Positions 16,697 to 23,559 of a DNA stretch of 62,741 bases are shown in pieces. The stretch spans positions 1 through 62,741 of the forward strand of contig JAJFUG010000051.1 in the NCBI GenBank assembly GCA_021372515.1, in the 5' to 3' direction. The DNA is from a bacterium (GTDB lineage Bacteria; Gemmatimonadota; Glassbacteria; GWA2-58-10). The notes beneath the pieces are model-generated. The model had not been told where the DNA came from. It searched no databases and saw only the letters and a program-made list of their open reading frames with translations. The position numbers and the translations under genes were made by a program. Numbering within the stretch: the stretch's first letter is position 1; each line of letters opens with the position of its first letter.

Positions 16697-17989
16697 ATGG
16701 TCTGGAACCGTGACACCCTGGCGGTTATACTCGGAGGAGGACGCGGCACGAGGCTCGCCCCGCTGACCCTGGCCCGCGCCAAGCCGGCGATCAACCTGGC
16801 AGGCAAATTCCGCCTGATCGACATCCCGGTTTCCAACTGCATCAATTCCAATGTGATGAAAATATTCGTCGCCACGCAGTTTCTCTCCACCGGCCTGCAC
16901 CGGCACCTTTTCTCCACCTACCGTTTCGACCGTTTCTCCGAGGGTTTCGTCGAGCCGCTCTCGGCCGAGCAGACCCCGACCAATGCCCAGTGGTTCCAGG
17001 GCACCGCGGATGCGATCCGCCAGAGCCTGCATTATATAGTCGAGTGGAACATCAAGTACGTGCTGATCCTGTCCGGGGACCACCTGTACTCCATGGACTA
17101 CCGCCGCATCCTGCAGTTCCACGCCGACCGGAACGCCGAGGTCACGGTGAGCACGATCCCGCTGCCCGAGCAGGATGTCAGCCGGATGGGGATCATGCAA
17201 CTGGATGAGAACGCCCGGATCGTCAATTTCGTGGAAAAGCCCAAGGACCCGGCCGTGCAGCGCCAGATGCAATCCAGCGAGCAGACCATCGCCAGTTTCG
17301 GCATCGACCCGTCGGGGCGCCGCCACCTGGGCTCGATGGGCATCTACGTGTTCAACAAGAGCACCCTGCTCGAGATGCTGAACAACTACTCGCACACCGA
17401 TTTCGGGCGCGAGGTGATCCCCGAGGCGGTCCGTTCCAAGCGCACGTTCGCCTACGTGTACGACGGGTACTGGGAGGACATCGGGACCATCGAGGCCTAT
17501 TACCACACTAACCTGAGGCTGACTGACCCGCTGCCGCCGTTCGATTTCTACCGCGAGGAATGGCCGATCTACACCCATCCGCGCTACCTGCCCGGAGTGA
17601 AAATCAACGGCGGGCAGGTCGAGCGGGCGATCCTGTGCGAGGGCAGCGTGGTCGACCGCGCCGAGATTCATCACAGCATCGTGGGCATCCGCCAGATGAT
17701 CAACGAGGGCACGCATATCCGCGACAGCCTGATCCTGGGGGCCGACTACTACGACCGTGAAGACTCACTGGAAGCCGAGAAAGGCGCGCCCTGCGATATC
17801 CCGCTGGGTATCGGCCGCAAGGTGACCATTGAGCGGGCGATCATCGACAAGAACACCCACATCGGCGACGGGGCGAAGATACGCTCGTGGGAGGGACGGC
17901 CGGATGAGGACGGGGACGGGTTCTACGTGCGCTCGGGGGTGGTCATAATCCCGCGCGGCGGGGTGGTGCAGCCGGGACGGGAAATCTGA
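16697..17989 (+). CDS. glgC: Glucose-1-phosphate adenylyltransferase (ADP-glucose pyrophosphorylase)
   Basis: A 430-residue enzyme making ADP-glucose from ATP and glucose-1-phosphate, the committed step of bacterial glycogen synthesis. The nucleotide-binding signature is AVILGGGRGTRLAPLT (9-24), followed by KPAINLAGKFRLIDIPVSNC, GTADAIRQ and SGDHLYSMDY. The product-binding region is NFVEKPKD, and the C-terminal left-handed beta-helix typical of GlgC (about 300-420) ends in VIIPRGGVVQPG. Length matches the family. No glgA, glgB or glgP is adjacent, so glycogen genes are dispersed in this genome. Confidence 0.96.
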   Translation: MVWNRDTLAVILGGGRGTRLAPLTLARAKPAINLAGKFRLIDIPVSNCINSNVMKIFVATQFLSTGLHRHLFSTYRFDRFSEGFVEPLSAEQTPTNAQWFQGTADAIRQSLHYIVEWNIKYVLILSGDHLYSMDYRRILQFHADRNAEVTVSTIPLPEQDVSRMGIMQLDENARIVNFVEKPKDPAVQRQMQSSEQTIASFGIDPSGRRHLGSMGIYVFNKSTLLEMLNNYSHTDFGREVIPEAVRSKRTFAYVYDGYWEDIGTIEAYYHTNLRLTDPLPPFDFYREEWPIYTHPRYLPGVKINGGQVERAILCEGSVVDRAEIHHSIVGIRQMINEGTHIRDSLILGADYYDREDSLEAEKGAPCDIPLGIGRKVTIERAIIDKNTHIGDGAKIRSWEGRPDEDGDGFYVRSGVVIIPRGGVVQPGREI

Positions 17990-18102
17990 GCGCGGACCGG
18001 TCCGGCTGACCGGCTGCTCCAGGGAGGGTCTATCCTCCGGATATTCGGCCTTTCAGATTGACTGAAACGCACTCTTGTCAGGCTGGCAGAAGGAGGTTCA
18101 GC

Positions 18103-18675
18103 ATGCCAGAACATGAGTATACCCGTCATTCCGGCCTGCTCGACAGCCGCCGGACCCTTCTGCTGGTGGTGGACGTTCAGGAGCGACTTATGCCGGTGAT
18201 CGACAACACCGAGCGGGTGACGCTCAATATCCGCCGCCTGGTCCAGGGCGCCGGCGTGCTGGGCCTTCCTGTGCTGGCCACCGAGCAGTACCCCAAGGGC
18301 CTCGGCCTCACTGTGGCGTCAGTGCGCGAGCTGCTGGATAATTCCTGTCTGCGCGAGAAGCTCACATTCTCCTGCCTGGGCGAGCCGGCGATCCTGGGTT
18401 TCCTGAAAACAGCGGCACGCGGCACAGTGCTGGTCTGCGGGGCGGAGGCGCACGTGTGCGTGAGCCAGACCGTGCACGACCTTCTGGCCGCCGGCTTCCG
18501 GGTTCACGTGGCCGCGGATGCCGTCTCCTCGCGCGACCCGGAGAACCGGAGGCTGGCCCTGGAGCGCATGGCCCGCGCCGGGGCCACGATCACGAGCACC
18601 GAGGCGGCCCTGTTCGAGCTGCTGGAGCGCGCCGGCACGGAGCAGTTCCGGGCGGTGTCGAAATTGGTGAAGTGA
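18103..18675 (+). CDS. Isochorismatase-family cysteine hydrolase
   Basis: 190 residues from the ATG after AGGAGG (18091-18096); an earlier in-frame TTG at 18058 is rejected. The catalytic triad of the family is visible: Asp24 (LLVVDVQERL), Lys86 (LREKLTFSCL) and Cys119 (GAEAHVCVSQT), with the cis-peptide region just before the Cys. The family covers isochorismatase, nicotinamidase and many uncharacterised YcaC/hydrolase proteins. The short form and the ATEQYPKGLG motif match the YcaC/ISOC1-like subgroup. Substrate unknown; no siderophore or NAD genes are nearby. Confidence 0.9.
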   Translation: MPEHEYTRHSGLLDSRRTLLLVVDVQERLMPVIDNTERVTLNIRRLVQGAGVLGLPVLATEQYPKGLGLTVASVRELLDNSCLREKLTFSCLGEPAILGFLKTAARGTVLVCGAEAHVCVSQTVHDLLAAGFRVHVAADAVSSRDPENRRLALERMARAGATITSTEAALFELLERAGTEQFRAVSKLVK

Positions 18676-18683
18676 GAGCGGGA

Positions 18684-18985
18684 TTTTTACCGTAGGGCGA
18701 CCGCCGGGGCGCCCGGGGGCCGTATGTTTGAGCCTCGCCTGGGAAGCGAAGTAGCGGCACCGGGCACACCGAGGCTTGCTCCGGCTACCCAGGCCCGGTG
18801 GGCAATCAGCGCCAGCGTCGCCCCGCAGCGCGGGCAGCGTGCAGGAGTCCCGTGCACACCGTGGGTGCTAAGACAGCCGATGCCTGCGCGAGTTTACGGC
18901 CCCCCAATGGCTTCTGGTTCTCTTGGCCGTAACCAAGAGAACATTGAAGTCTTTCGGTCACGGCGCGCCGTGACCCTACGAAAAA
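18684..18985. repeat. Palindrome-rich intergenic element between the isochorismatase and tatD genes
   Basis: This 377-base gap (18676-19052) holds no credible gene. It is bounded by TTTTT-AC-CGTAGGG (18684-18697) and CCCTACG-AAAAA (18974-18985), which are inverted. Inside are paired arms: AGCCTC/GAGGCT, GCCTGGG (18737-18743) with CCCAGGC (18788-18794), GTTCTCTTGG (18917-18926) with CCAAGAGAAC (18933-18942), and a perfect 20-base palindrome at 18956-18975. It looks like a structured repetitive element. An 88-codon open frame across it (18724-18990) is judged to be translated palindrome sequence. Confidence 0.6.
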
Positions 18986-19052
18986 CCTGACTGGCCCTCT
19001 GGAGTGTACTGCGACTCCCGGTTTGAGAGAGGACTTGGAAAGCACCGCGAGA

Positions 19053-19835
19053 ATGAGCCTGGAATACATCGACACGCACGCCCACCTGAACGACCCGGCC
19101 TTTGATCCCGACCTGGAAGCCGTGCTGGAGCGCGCCCGCGCCGCCGGGGTGACCCGCATAGTCAACGTGGGCGCGGATGACAAAACAAGCGTCAAGTCCC
19201 TGGAGCAGGCGGCGCGGCACGGCTGCCTCCGCGTCACCGTGGGCCTGCACCCGCACGAGGCCTCGCGCTTCACCGGCAGCATGCTTGGTCTTTTCGACTC
19301 CCTGGCCGCGGACAGCCGCGTGGTGGCGATAGGCGAAACCGGCCTCGACTACCACTACATGCACAGCCCGCGCGAGGCCCAGCTCAAGAGCCTGGAGGCC
19401 CAGCTCGACCTGGCCGACAGCCTGAGCCTGCCCGTGGTGCTGCACTGCCGCGAGGCCTACCCCGAAATGGCCTCGCTCCTGGAGGAGCGCGCCGCGCGCG
19501 GCCACCACGCCCCCTGGATGGTGCACTGCTACGCCGGCACGCTGGAGGAGCTGGAGCGGTTCATCGCGCTGGACTGCTGGTTCTCGCTGGGGGGGATGGT
19601 TACTTTCAGGAACTACTCCAACCAGGCCGTGGTGCGGCGTATACCGTTGGACAGACTGCTCTTGGAGACCGACGCCCCCTACCTGGCGCCGATACCGCAC
19701 CGGGGGAGCCGCTGTGAGCCCTGGATGCTGCCCATTTCCGCGGAGCGAATCGCGCAGATACGGGGGGAGACTGTCGAAACCGTAGCCGCCGCCTGCCTGG
19801 AAAACAGCACGGCCCTGTTCGAGTTCACCGCCTGA
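19053..19835 (+). CDS. tatD: TatD-family metal-dependent hydrolase (3'-5' DNase)
   Basis: 260 residues from the ATG at 19053 (upstream TTG codons at 19023 and 19035 have poorer context). TIM-barrel metallo-hydrolase with every TatD metal motif in order: DTHAHLND near the N-terminus, GETGLDYHY, LPVVLHCREA, MVHCYAG and LLLETDAPYLAP. TatD proteins are Mg-dependent 3'-5' exonucleases or endonucleases used in DNA repair and quality control. No tat or metG genes are next to it. A strong terminator overlaps its stop codon. Confidence 0.93.
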   Translation: MSLEYIDTHAHLNDPAFDPDLEAVLERARAAGVTRIVNVGADDKTSVKSLEQAARHGCLRVTVGLHPHEASRFTGSMLGLFDSLAADSRVVAIGETGLDYHYMHSPREAQLKSLEAQLDLADSLSLPVVLHCREAYPEMASLLEERAARGHHAPWMVHCYAGTLEELERFIALDCWFSLGGMVTFRNYSNQAVVRRIPLDRLLLETDAPYLAPIPHRGSRCEPWMLPISAERIAQIRGETVETVAAACLENSTALFEFTA

Positions 19836-19867
19836 GGTGAAACAGCTCGGACAGGGCCGCATTTTAT
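19810..19867 (+). terminator. Terminator overlapping the tatD stop codon
   Basis: Long interrupted stem: GGCCCTGT (19811-19818) with ACAGGGCC (19851-19858), CGAG with CTCG, and TTCACC with GGTGAA closing a loop that contains the TGA. ATTTTATT follows. Confidence 0.75.
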
Positions 19868-19886
19868 TGATAATAAGCCACGGCTT

Positions 19887-20327
19887 TCAGTCGTAAATCT
19901 TTTCCTCGTATTCCTCGATCACGGCCTTGGGCTCACATTCCGGCAGGCGGAACGTGATCGGCCCCTCGACCCGTCGGCCCAGGGCCAGGGCGCCGCTGGC
20001 CCGGCTGCCGGCGGCAATCGCCCCGCTGGCCCGTCCCAGGCTGAGCGCCACCGCACCGGAGGCCGCGGCAAGGCCCACCGAGATCGCCCCGGCGGCGAGG
20101 ACTCCCAAACTGACCGCTCCGGTGGCAATCACTCCCACCGCCAGCTTGCCCACCGCCACCACGCCGTAGGCCCGTTCCCCGACCGCGACCACCCCGCGGG
20201 CGGTCTTCGACGAAATGTGGAGCAGCGGCAAGCCGAAAACTTTCTTCCGGCTCACAAAATCGGCTTCCAGGTTTTCCAGCATCCAGCTGACTCCCTTACG
20301 GGCAGAACGGATCGATTTGACCATCAT
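19887..20327 (-). CDS. Small protein with Gly/Ala repeat solenoid
   Basis: 146 residues. A basic N-terminal helix (1-25) is followed by VFGLPLLHISS, then about 85 residues of near-periodic repeats in which glycine recurs every 5-6 residues (VVAVGERAYG, VVAVGKLAVG, VIATGAVSLG, VLAAGAISVG, LALGRRVEG). The tail is acidic. Regular G-x-x-A-x-G spacing suggests a narrow left-handed beta-solenoid or a glycine-zipper membrane array. Proteins starting FGLPLxHI with such repeats occur in diverse bacteria as uncharacterised proteins. No function can be assigned. Confidence 0.7.
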   Translation of the reverse strand: MMVKSIRSARKGVSWMLENLEADFVSRKKVFGLPLLHISSKTARGVVAVGERAYGVVAVGKLAVGVIATGAVSLGVLAAGAISVGLAAASGAVALSLGRASGAIAAGSRASGALALGRRVEGPITFRLPECEPKAVIEEYEEKIYD

Positions 20328-20372
20328 GGCACACTCCAGGCTGAGCCGGCGCCGTCAGGGCTCACGGCGCTT

Positions 20373-21584
20373 TCAGTGATAAACCCCCGCCTCGCGGGCA
20401 GTGTCATAACAGGCCACTATTCTGGCCGGGTCGCTGCCGGGCTGAAGGTTGTGGATCGGGTTGAACACATACCCACCGCCGGGGGCGAAAATCCCGACCC
20501 GACGGCGAACATCCGCGGTCAAGTCCTCCAGGGAGCTGAAAAGAAGTCCGTGCTGGGTGTCCACGCCGCCGCCCCAGAAAGTCAAGCGGTCGCCGAACGT
20601 GCTCTTGAGCCACTGCGGGTCCATCCCATCCGCGCTGGTCTGGACCGGGTTCAGGATATCCACCCCGCACTCGATGAGCGGTTGGATCAGGCCCGGGATC
20701 GAGCCGCAGCAATGGAAGAACACACGCAGATTCGTATTCCGGTGAATCCAGTCGAACACCCGCTTGTAGCGCGGGGCGAACACCCGGCGGAACAGATCTT
20801 CGCTGATCCACTGCGAGTGCTGGGTGCCCAGGTCATCGCTGAAAATGATCGACTCGACATACCGCGCGCCCACCTCACAGAACTGGCTGATCACAGCGAT
20901 GTTGCTCTCGACCGCCTTGTCCAGAAGCTCGCCCACCCGCTCCGGCTGCTCGACCAGGGCGCAGAGCCAGTTCTCCAGGCCGCCCAGGTTCAGCCCGAAC
21001 AGGCCATAGCCCAGGGCTGGCCCCAGGATCGCATAGTCCGTGTTCTCGTACAGGCCGCGGGCGGTGGTCTCGTAGTAGCGGAGCTGCTCCTGGCTGAGCG
21101 AGGACGGTAGGCTGAAATCCTCCAGCGCGGGCAGCTCGCCGGGGGCCTCGGGCAGCGGGTCGAAATAGAAGCCATCCGCCGGCTTGACCGCCACGCGCCG
21201 TCCCCGCTCGTTCAGAATGTATATATTGTCGCTCGCATCGGTCTCGGTATTCAGACAACTCGACACCTGGAACTCGGGCCAGCCCTCGAGCCGCCAACTC
21301 CTGACTCCCCGGTAGTTCCAGACATCCCAGCCCCAGCCGGCATCATGGTGCGGCAGAGGGACCACATCCACCCCCAGGCGGCGCAGCACCGGCTCCTCGA
21401 TCGCGGCCAGCATCTGGGCGACATCGATCACCCGGACCGCGCCCCCGGTGATCCCGAGATACTTTTTCAGCTCGTGATAGGCCAGGGCGGCGATCCCGGT
21501 GGAGGTCATGCCCCCAAGGTCAATCGGCATACGGTCCGGCTCACGGTGGGCCAGCGCGGTGCGCACTCTCTCTCTTGAATTCAT
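20373..21584 (-). CDS. Uroporphyrinogen-decarboxylase-family protein (probable corrinoid methyltransferase-like)
   Basis: A 403-residue TIM-barrel protein of the URO-D superfamily: MNSRERVRTALAHREPDRMP is the typical start. Central SDDLGTQHSQWISEDLF and a late VFFHCCGSIPGLIQPLIECG (metal-type His/Cys site) are the features of MtaA/CmuA-like methyltransferases rather than of HemE, which is shorter and lacks this Cys motif. Such proteins move methyl groups to or from corrinoid or coenzyme carriers or demethylate small organics. No corrinoid protein is next door. It is transcribed with the cupin gene 20 bases upstream. Confidence 0.85.
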   Translation of the reverse strand: MNSRERVRTALAHREPDRMPIDLGGMTSTGIAALAYHELKKYLGITGGAVRVIDVAQMLAAIEEPVLRRLGVDVVPLPHHDAGWGWDVWNYRGVRSWRLEGWPEFQVSSCLNTETDASDNIYILNERGRRVAVKPADGFYFDPLPEAPGELPALEDFSLPSSLSQEQLRYYETTARGLYENTDYAILGPALGYGLFGLNLGGLENWLCALVEQPERVGELLDKAVESNIAVISQFCEVGARYVESIIFSDDLGTQHSQWISEDLFRRVFAPRYKRVFDWIHRNTNLRVFFHCCGSIPGLIQPLIECGVDILNPVQTSADGMDPQWLKSTFGDRLTFWGGGVDTQHGLLFSSLEDLTADVRRRVGIFAPGGGYVFNPIHNLQPGSDPARIVACYDTAREAGVYH

Positions 21585-21604
21585 CGGCTCTCTTTTCTTT
21601 GTCC

Positions 21605-21943
21605 TCAGACCTGCCCGTGGGCGTAGATCACTTTGACCGGCTCATCCGAGGTCCGCCGCGTGGCGTGCGGTGTGCCCTTGGGGATGTAGGCCGCCGAGCC
21701 GGGGCCCACCGGATAGAATTTGTCGCCGATACGAATCTCGCCCACCCCGGAGACCACATACACGGCCTCCTGGTCGTCATGCACCTGGATCTCGCCGAAA
21801 GTGTCGCTGGTGTAGAGCGCCACTCCGATACTGAAACCGGCGGTGGCCCCGCTGAAGGCGTTCACCAGGTCCTTGCTCCAGCGGTCGGGATGGTAGGTTG
21901 CCATGATGCCGGTCTCGTGCACCGGCTTGAGGTCGTGGTCCAA
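21605..21943 (-). CDS. Small cupin-domain protein
   Basis: 112 residues from a TTG start with GGAGGGG seven bases upstream. One cupin barrel: motif 1 is spread over VHDDQEAVYVVSGVGEIRIG, and motif 2 is PVGPGSAAYIPKGTPHATRR. The metal-ligand positions read H-D-D-Q-E and a late H, compatible with metal binding. Cupins of this size act as sugar isomerases, dioxygenases or ligand sensors. Upstream is a strong promoter, and the URO-D-like gene follows 20 bases downstream, so the two probably serve one small-molecule pathway. Confidence 0.88.
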   Translation of the reverse strand: MDHDLKPVHETGIMATYHPDRWSKDLVNAFSGATAGFSIGVALYTSDTFGEIQVHDDQEAVYVVSGVGEIRIGDKFYPVGPGSAAYIPKGTPHATRRTSDEPVKVIYAHGQV

Positions 21944-21994
21944 AGCGCTGCCCCTCCGTCTTGATTTTGAGCCGTCAGTCAGGTAGTTTCAGGT

Positions 21995-22023
21995 AATATA
22001 GAATCCGGACTGTCGACGGTCAA
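21995..22023 (-). promoter_or_regulatory. Predicted sigma70-type promoter of the cupin/URO-D operon
   Basis: Minus strand TTGACC (22023-22018), exact 17-base spacer, TATATT (22000-21995). The cupin TTG start is about 45 bases downstream of the expected start site. Confidence 0.6.
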
Positions 22024-22139
22024 TACCACCTTTGGCAACATCCGCCGCGGGGGGCTGTTGAACGGGGGTGGGATGATAATTACACTCAATTGCAGTTAAC
22101 GGCCGGGGACACGGCCGCAAAACATAGAGGAGGTTGCCG

Positions 22140-22343
22140 ATGAACGGTCAGAGCCGTGACGAAGAGCAGAACCGTCTGCACCAGTGCGAATACGACCTGG
22201 AGAACAACTCCGGCGCCGGCCAGGACACGGGGGCCTACTCCAGCCCCTATATCTGCGCGGTCTGTGGGGCCGGCGCTCGCGACGCCTCGAATCTTTGCGC
22301 CCCGGAGCGCGGCGACAGCCGTGGGCGTGGGCTGGAGGACTGA
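22140..22343 (+). CDS. Small Cys-rich CxxCG...CAPE protein, copy 1
   Basis: 67 residues from an ATG seven bases after AGAGGAGG, one of the best ribosome sites in the window. The first half is acidic and polar; the core is Y-I-C-A-V-C-G (about 39-45), then eight residues, then L-C-A-P-E. This gives a possible three-cysteine metal site (CxxC plus a single Cys); one more Cys lies near residue 16. A paralogue with the same core is encoded 210 bases downstream. I know of similar short C-x-x-C-G...CAPE proteins in diverse bacteria but no function. Treat it as a putative metal-binding peptide. Confidence 0.72.
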   Translation: MNGQSRDEEQNRLHQCEYDLENNSGAGQDTGAYSSPYICAVCGAGARDASNLCAPERGDSRGRGLED

Positions 22344-22355
22344 AAGGCGCAAACA

Positions 22356-22516
22356 GGGGGCCGGCGCCCCGCGCCGTAGGGCGCGGGGGCGGCGGCCGCG
22401 CGCGGACGGAGACGGGCCGTATCGCGCAGGTCGAGTCAGTGCGGATGGACTGCCTTTCACCCAGGCTCCAGCCTCCCCGCGCGCGGCCGCCGGGGGCTTC
22501 GCCCCCGCCGGCCCCC
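22356..22516. repeat. 161-base multi-helix palindromic element between the two Cys-rich genes
   Basis: Four perfect helices nest here. The closing stem is GGGGGCCGGCG (22356-22366) with CGCCGGCCCCC (22506-22516). Hairpin A is CCCCGCGCC (22367-22375) with GGCGCGGGG (22380-22388). The long stem is GGCGGCCGCGCGCGG (22391-22405) with CCGCGCGCGGCCGCC (22477-22491), around a 71-base apex. Hairpin B is GGGGGC-TTC-GCCCCC (22492-22506), sharing one base with the closing stem. Together they form a multi-branch junction. No credible gene lies inside. It could be a mobile palindromic element, an attenuator, or a structured RNA linked to the small genes. Confidence 0.72.
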
Positions 22517-22553
22517 CCTGGCCGTGGCCTCAACCTTTTTACGGAGTCATATC

Positions 22554-22712
22554 ATGCGGCAGATAGTCAACATCAGCCACCGGGAGCACCCCTGCGACCC
22601 GGTCCCTGAGAGCGAAACAACACCCTCCGGCACACTTTACCAGTGCTGCCGCTGCGGCGCACAAGCTGCCTCGGAACAGTGCCTCTGCGCCCCGGAGGAA
22701 ACGTCAAAGTAA
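22554..22712 (+). CDS. Small Cys-rich CxxCG...CAPE protein, copy 2
   Basis: 52 residues; the ATG follows GGAG by seven bases. The core Y-Q-C-C-R-C-G-A-Q-A-A-S-E-Q-C-L-C-A-P-E matches copy 1 (CxxCG, then CAPE) with two extra cysteines. The N-terminal half (SHREHPCDPVPES) differs from copy 1, so only the metal-site-like core is conserved. An in-frame ATG at 22524 lacks a ribosome site. The DUF2461 gene follows 33 bases downstream. Confidence 0.72.
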   Translation: MRQIVNISHREHPCDPVPESETTPSGTLYQCCRCGAQAASEQCLCAPEETSK

Positions 22713-22745
22713 ACCGAGCACATATATCGATGAAAGGCACGCGGA

Positions 22746-23486
22746 TTGGTCAAAAAGAACTTTCCACCCTTCCAAGGCTTAAGCCGTGACTCGTTCGAGT
22801 TCATGGCCGAGCTGGGAGCAAACAACAACCGTCAGTGGTTCGAGCAGAACCGCGAGCGCTGGGAGTCGGTGCGGGACCAGCTCTGCTCGGTCTGTGTTGC
22901 GCTGACTCCCTTTGTCACACACCTGGACCCGGGGCTCGAAACCGAGCCCAAGAGCGGGCGCTGCCTGGGACGGATCAACCGGGACACGCGTTTCAGTGCG
23001 GACAAGCACCCCTACCGCGACTATGTCGACATCCTGTTCTTCCCCTCGGCGCACCGACGCACTACCGCGCCGGGGCTGGCCGTGGGCCTCACCTCCGAGT
23101 TCTGCTATATCGGCACCTGGCGCGGGGCGCAGATGGAGGATTGGCGCGCGCGGTTTCTGGCGAATGTCACCGCCCTGCCAGACATCTTCGAGCGTTACGC
23201 CCAAAGCCAGGACAATTTCAAGGCGTTCTGGCTCGAAGGCCAGAGTTTCACCCGGTCGCGGGCCAAGGGCCTTCCCCCATTGGCCGACCAGTGGACACGG
23301 CGCAAGTTCTACTACATGGGTCTGACTGTGCCGGCCGCCGAGGTGGCCTCTGCCGGAGATTCGATCCTGGAGACAGTGGAACGCACTTTCGCCCGTCTCT
23401 ACCCGTTGTACCTGTTCAACACCTCAGAGCGCCTGGCGGCTGACCTGGAGGCGTTCAAGCAAAAATTCCCGGAGGTGAGGCTCTGA
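22746..23486 (+). CDS. DUF2461 / TIGR02453 family protein
   Basis: 246 residues from TTG. It opens with the family signature FPPFQGLSRDSFEFMAELGANNNRQWFEQNRERWE and continues with GRCLGRINRDTRFSADKHPYRDYVDILF, the most conserved block. Length matches the family (about 220-250). DUF2461 proteins are widespread in bacteria and fungi and have no established biochemical role. The C-terminal part contains the RFYYMGLTVP-like segment (RKFYYMGLTVPAAE). A bidirectional terminator lies just beyond the stop. Confidence 0.9.
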   Translation: MVKKNFPPFQGLSRDSFEFMAELGANNNRQWFEQNRERWESVRDQLCSVCVALTPFVTHLDPGLETEPKSGRCLGRINRDTRFSADKHPYRDYVDILFFPSAHRRTTAPGLAVGLTSEFCYIGTWRGAQMEDWRARFLANVTALPDIFERYAQSQDNFKAFWLEGQSFTRSRAKGLPPLADQWTRRKFYYMGLTVPAAEVASAGDSILETVERTFARLYPLYLFNTSERLAADLEAFKQKFPEVRL

Positions 23487-23498
23487 ACTGGCCTGCAA

Positions 23499-23535
23499 AA
23501 ATAGCCGGCCCGGAGAGTTTCCGGGCCGGCTATTT
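23499..23535. terminator. Bidirectional terminator between convergent genes
   Basis: Perfect 15-base stem AAATAGCCGGCCCGG (23499-23513) with CCGGGCCGGCTATTT (23521-23535), 7-base loop, A and T runs on either side. It serves the DUF2461 gene on plus and the SSS symporter on minus. Confidence 0.85.
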
Positions 23536-23559
23536 CGTGTCTGGCTTGGGCTTGCGTCC

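Noticed and set aside
18724-18990. 88-codon plus frame in the tatD upstream spacer
   Set aside because: It reads through inverted repeats and a 20-base palindrome; no ribosome site or family.
20373-21584. HemE (heme biosynthesis) for the URO-D-family gene
   Set aside because: Length and the HCC motif are those of corrinoid/methyltransferase-like members, and no heme genes are adjacent.
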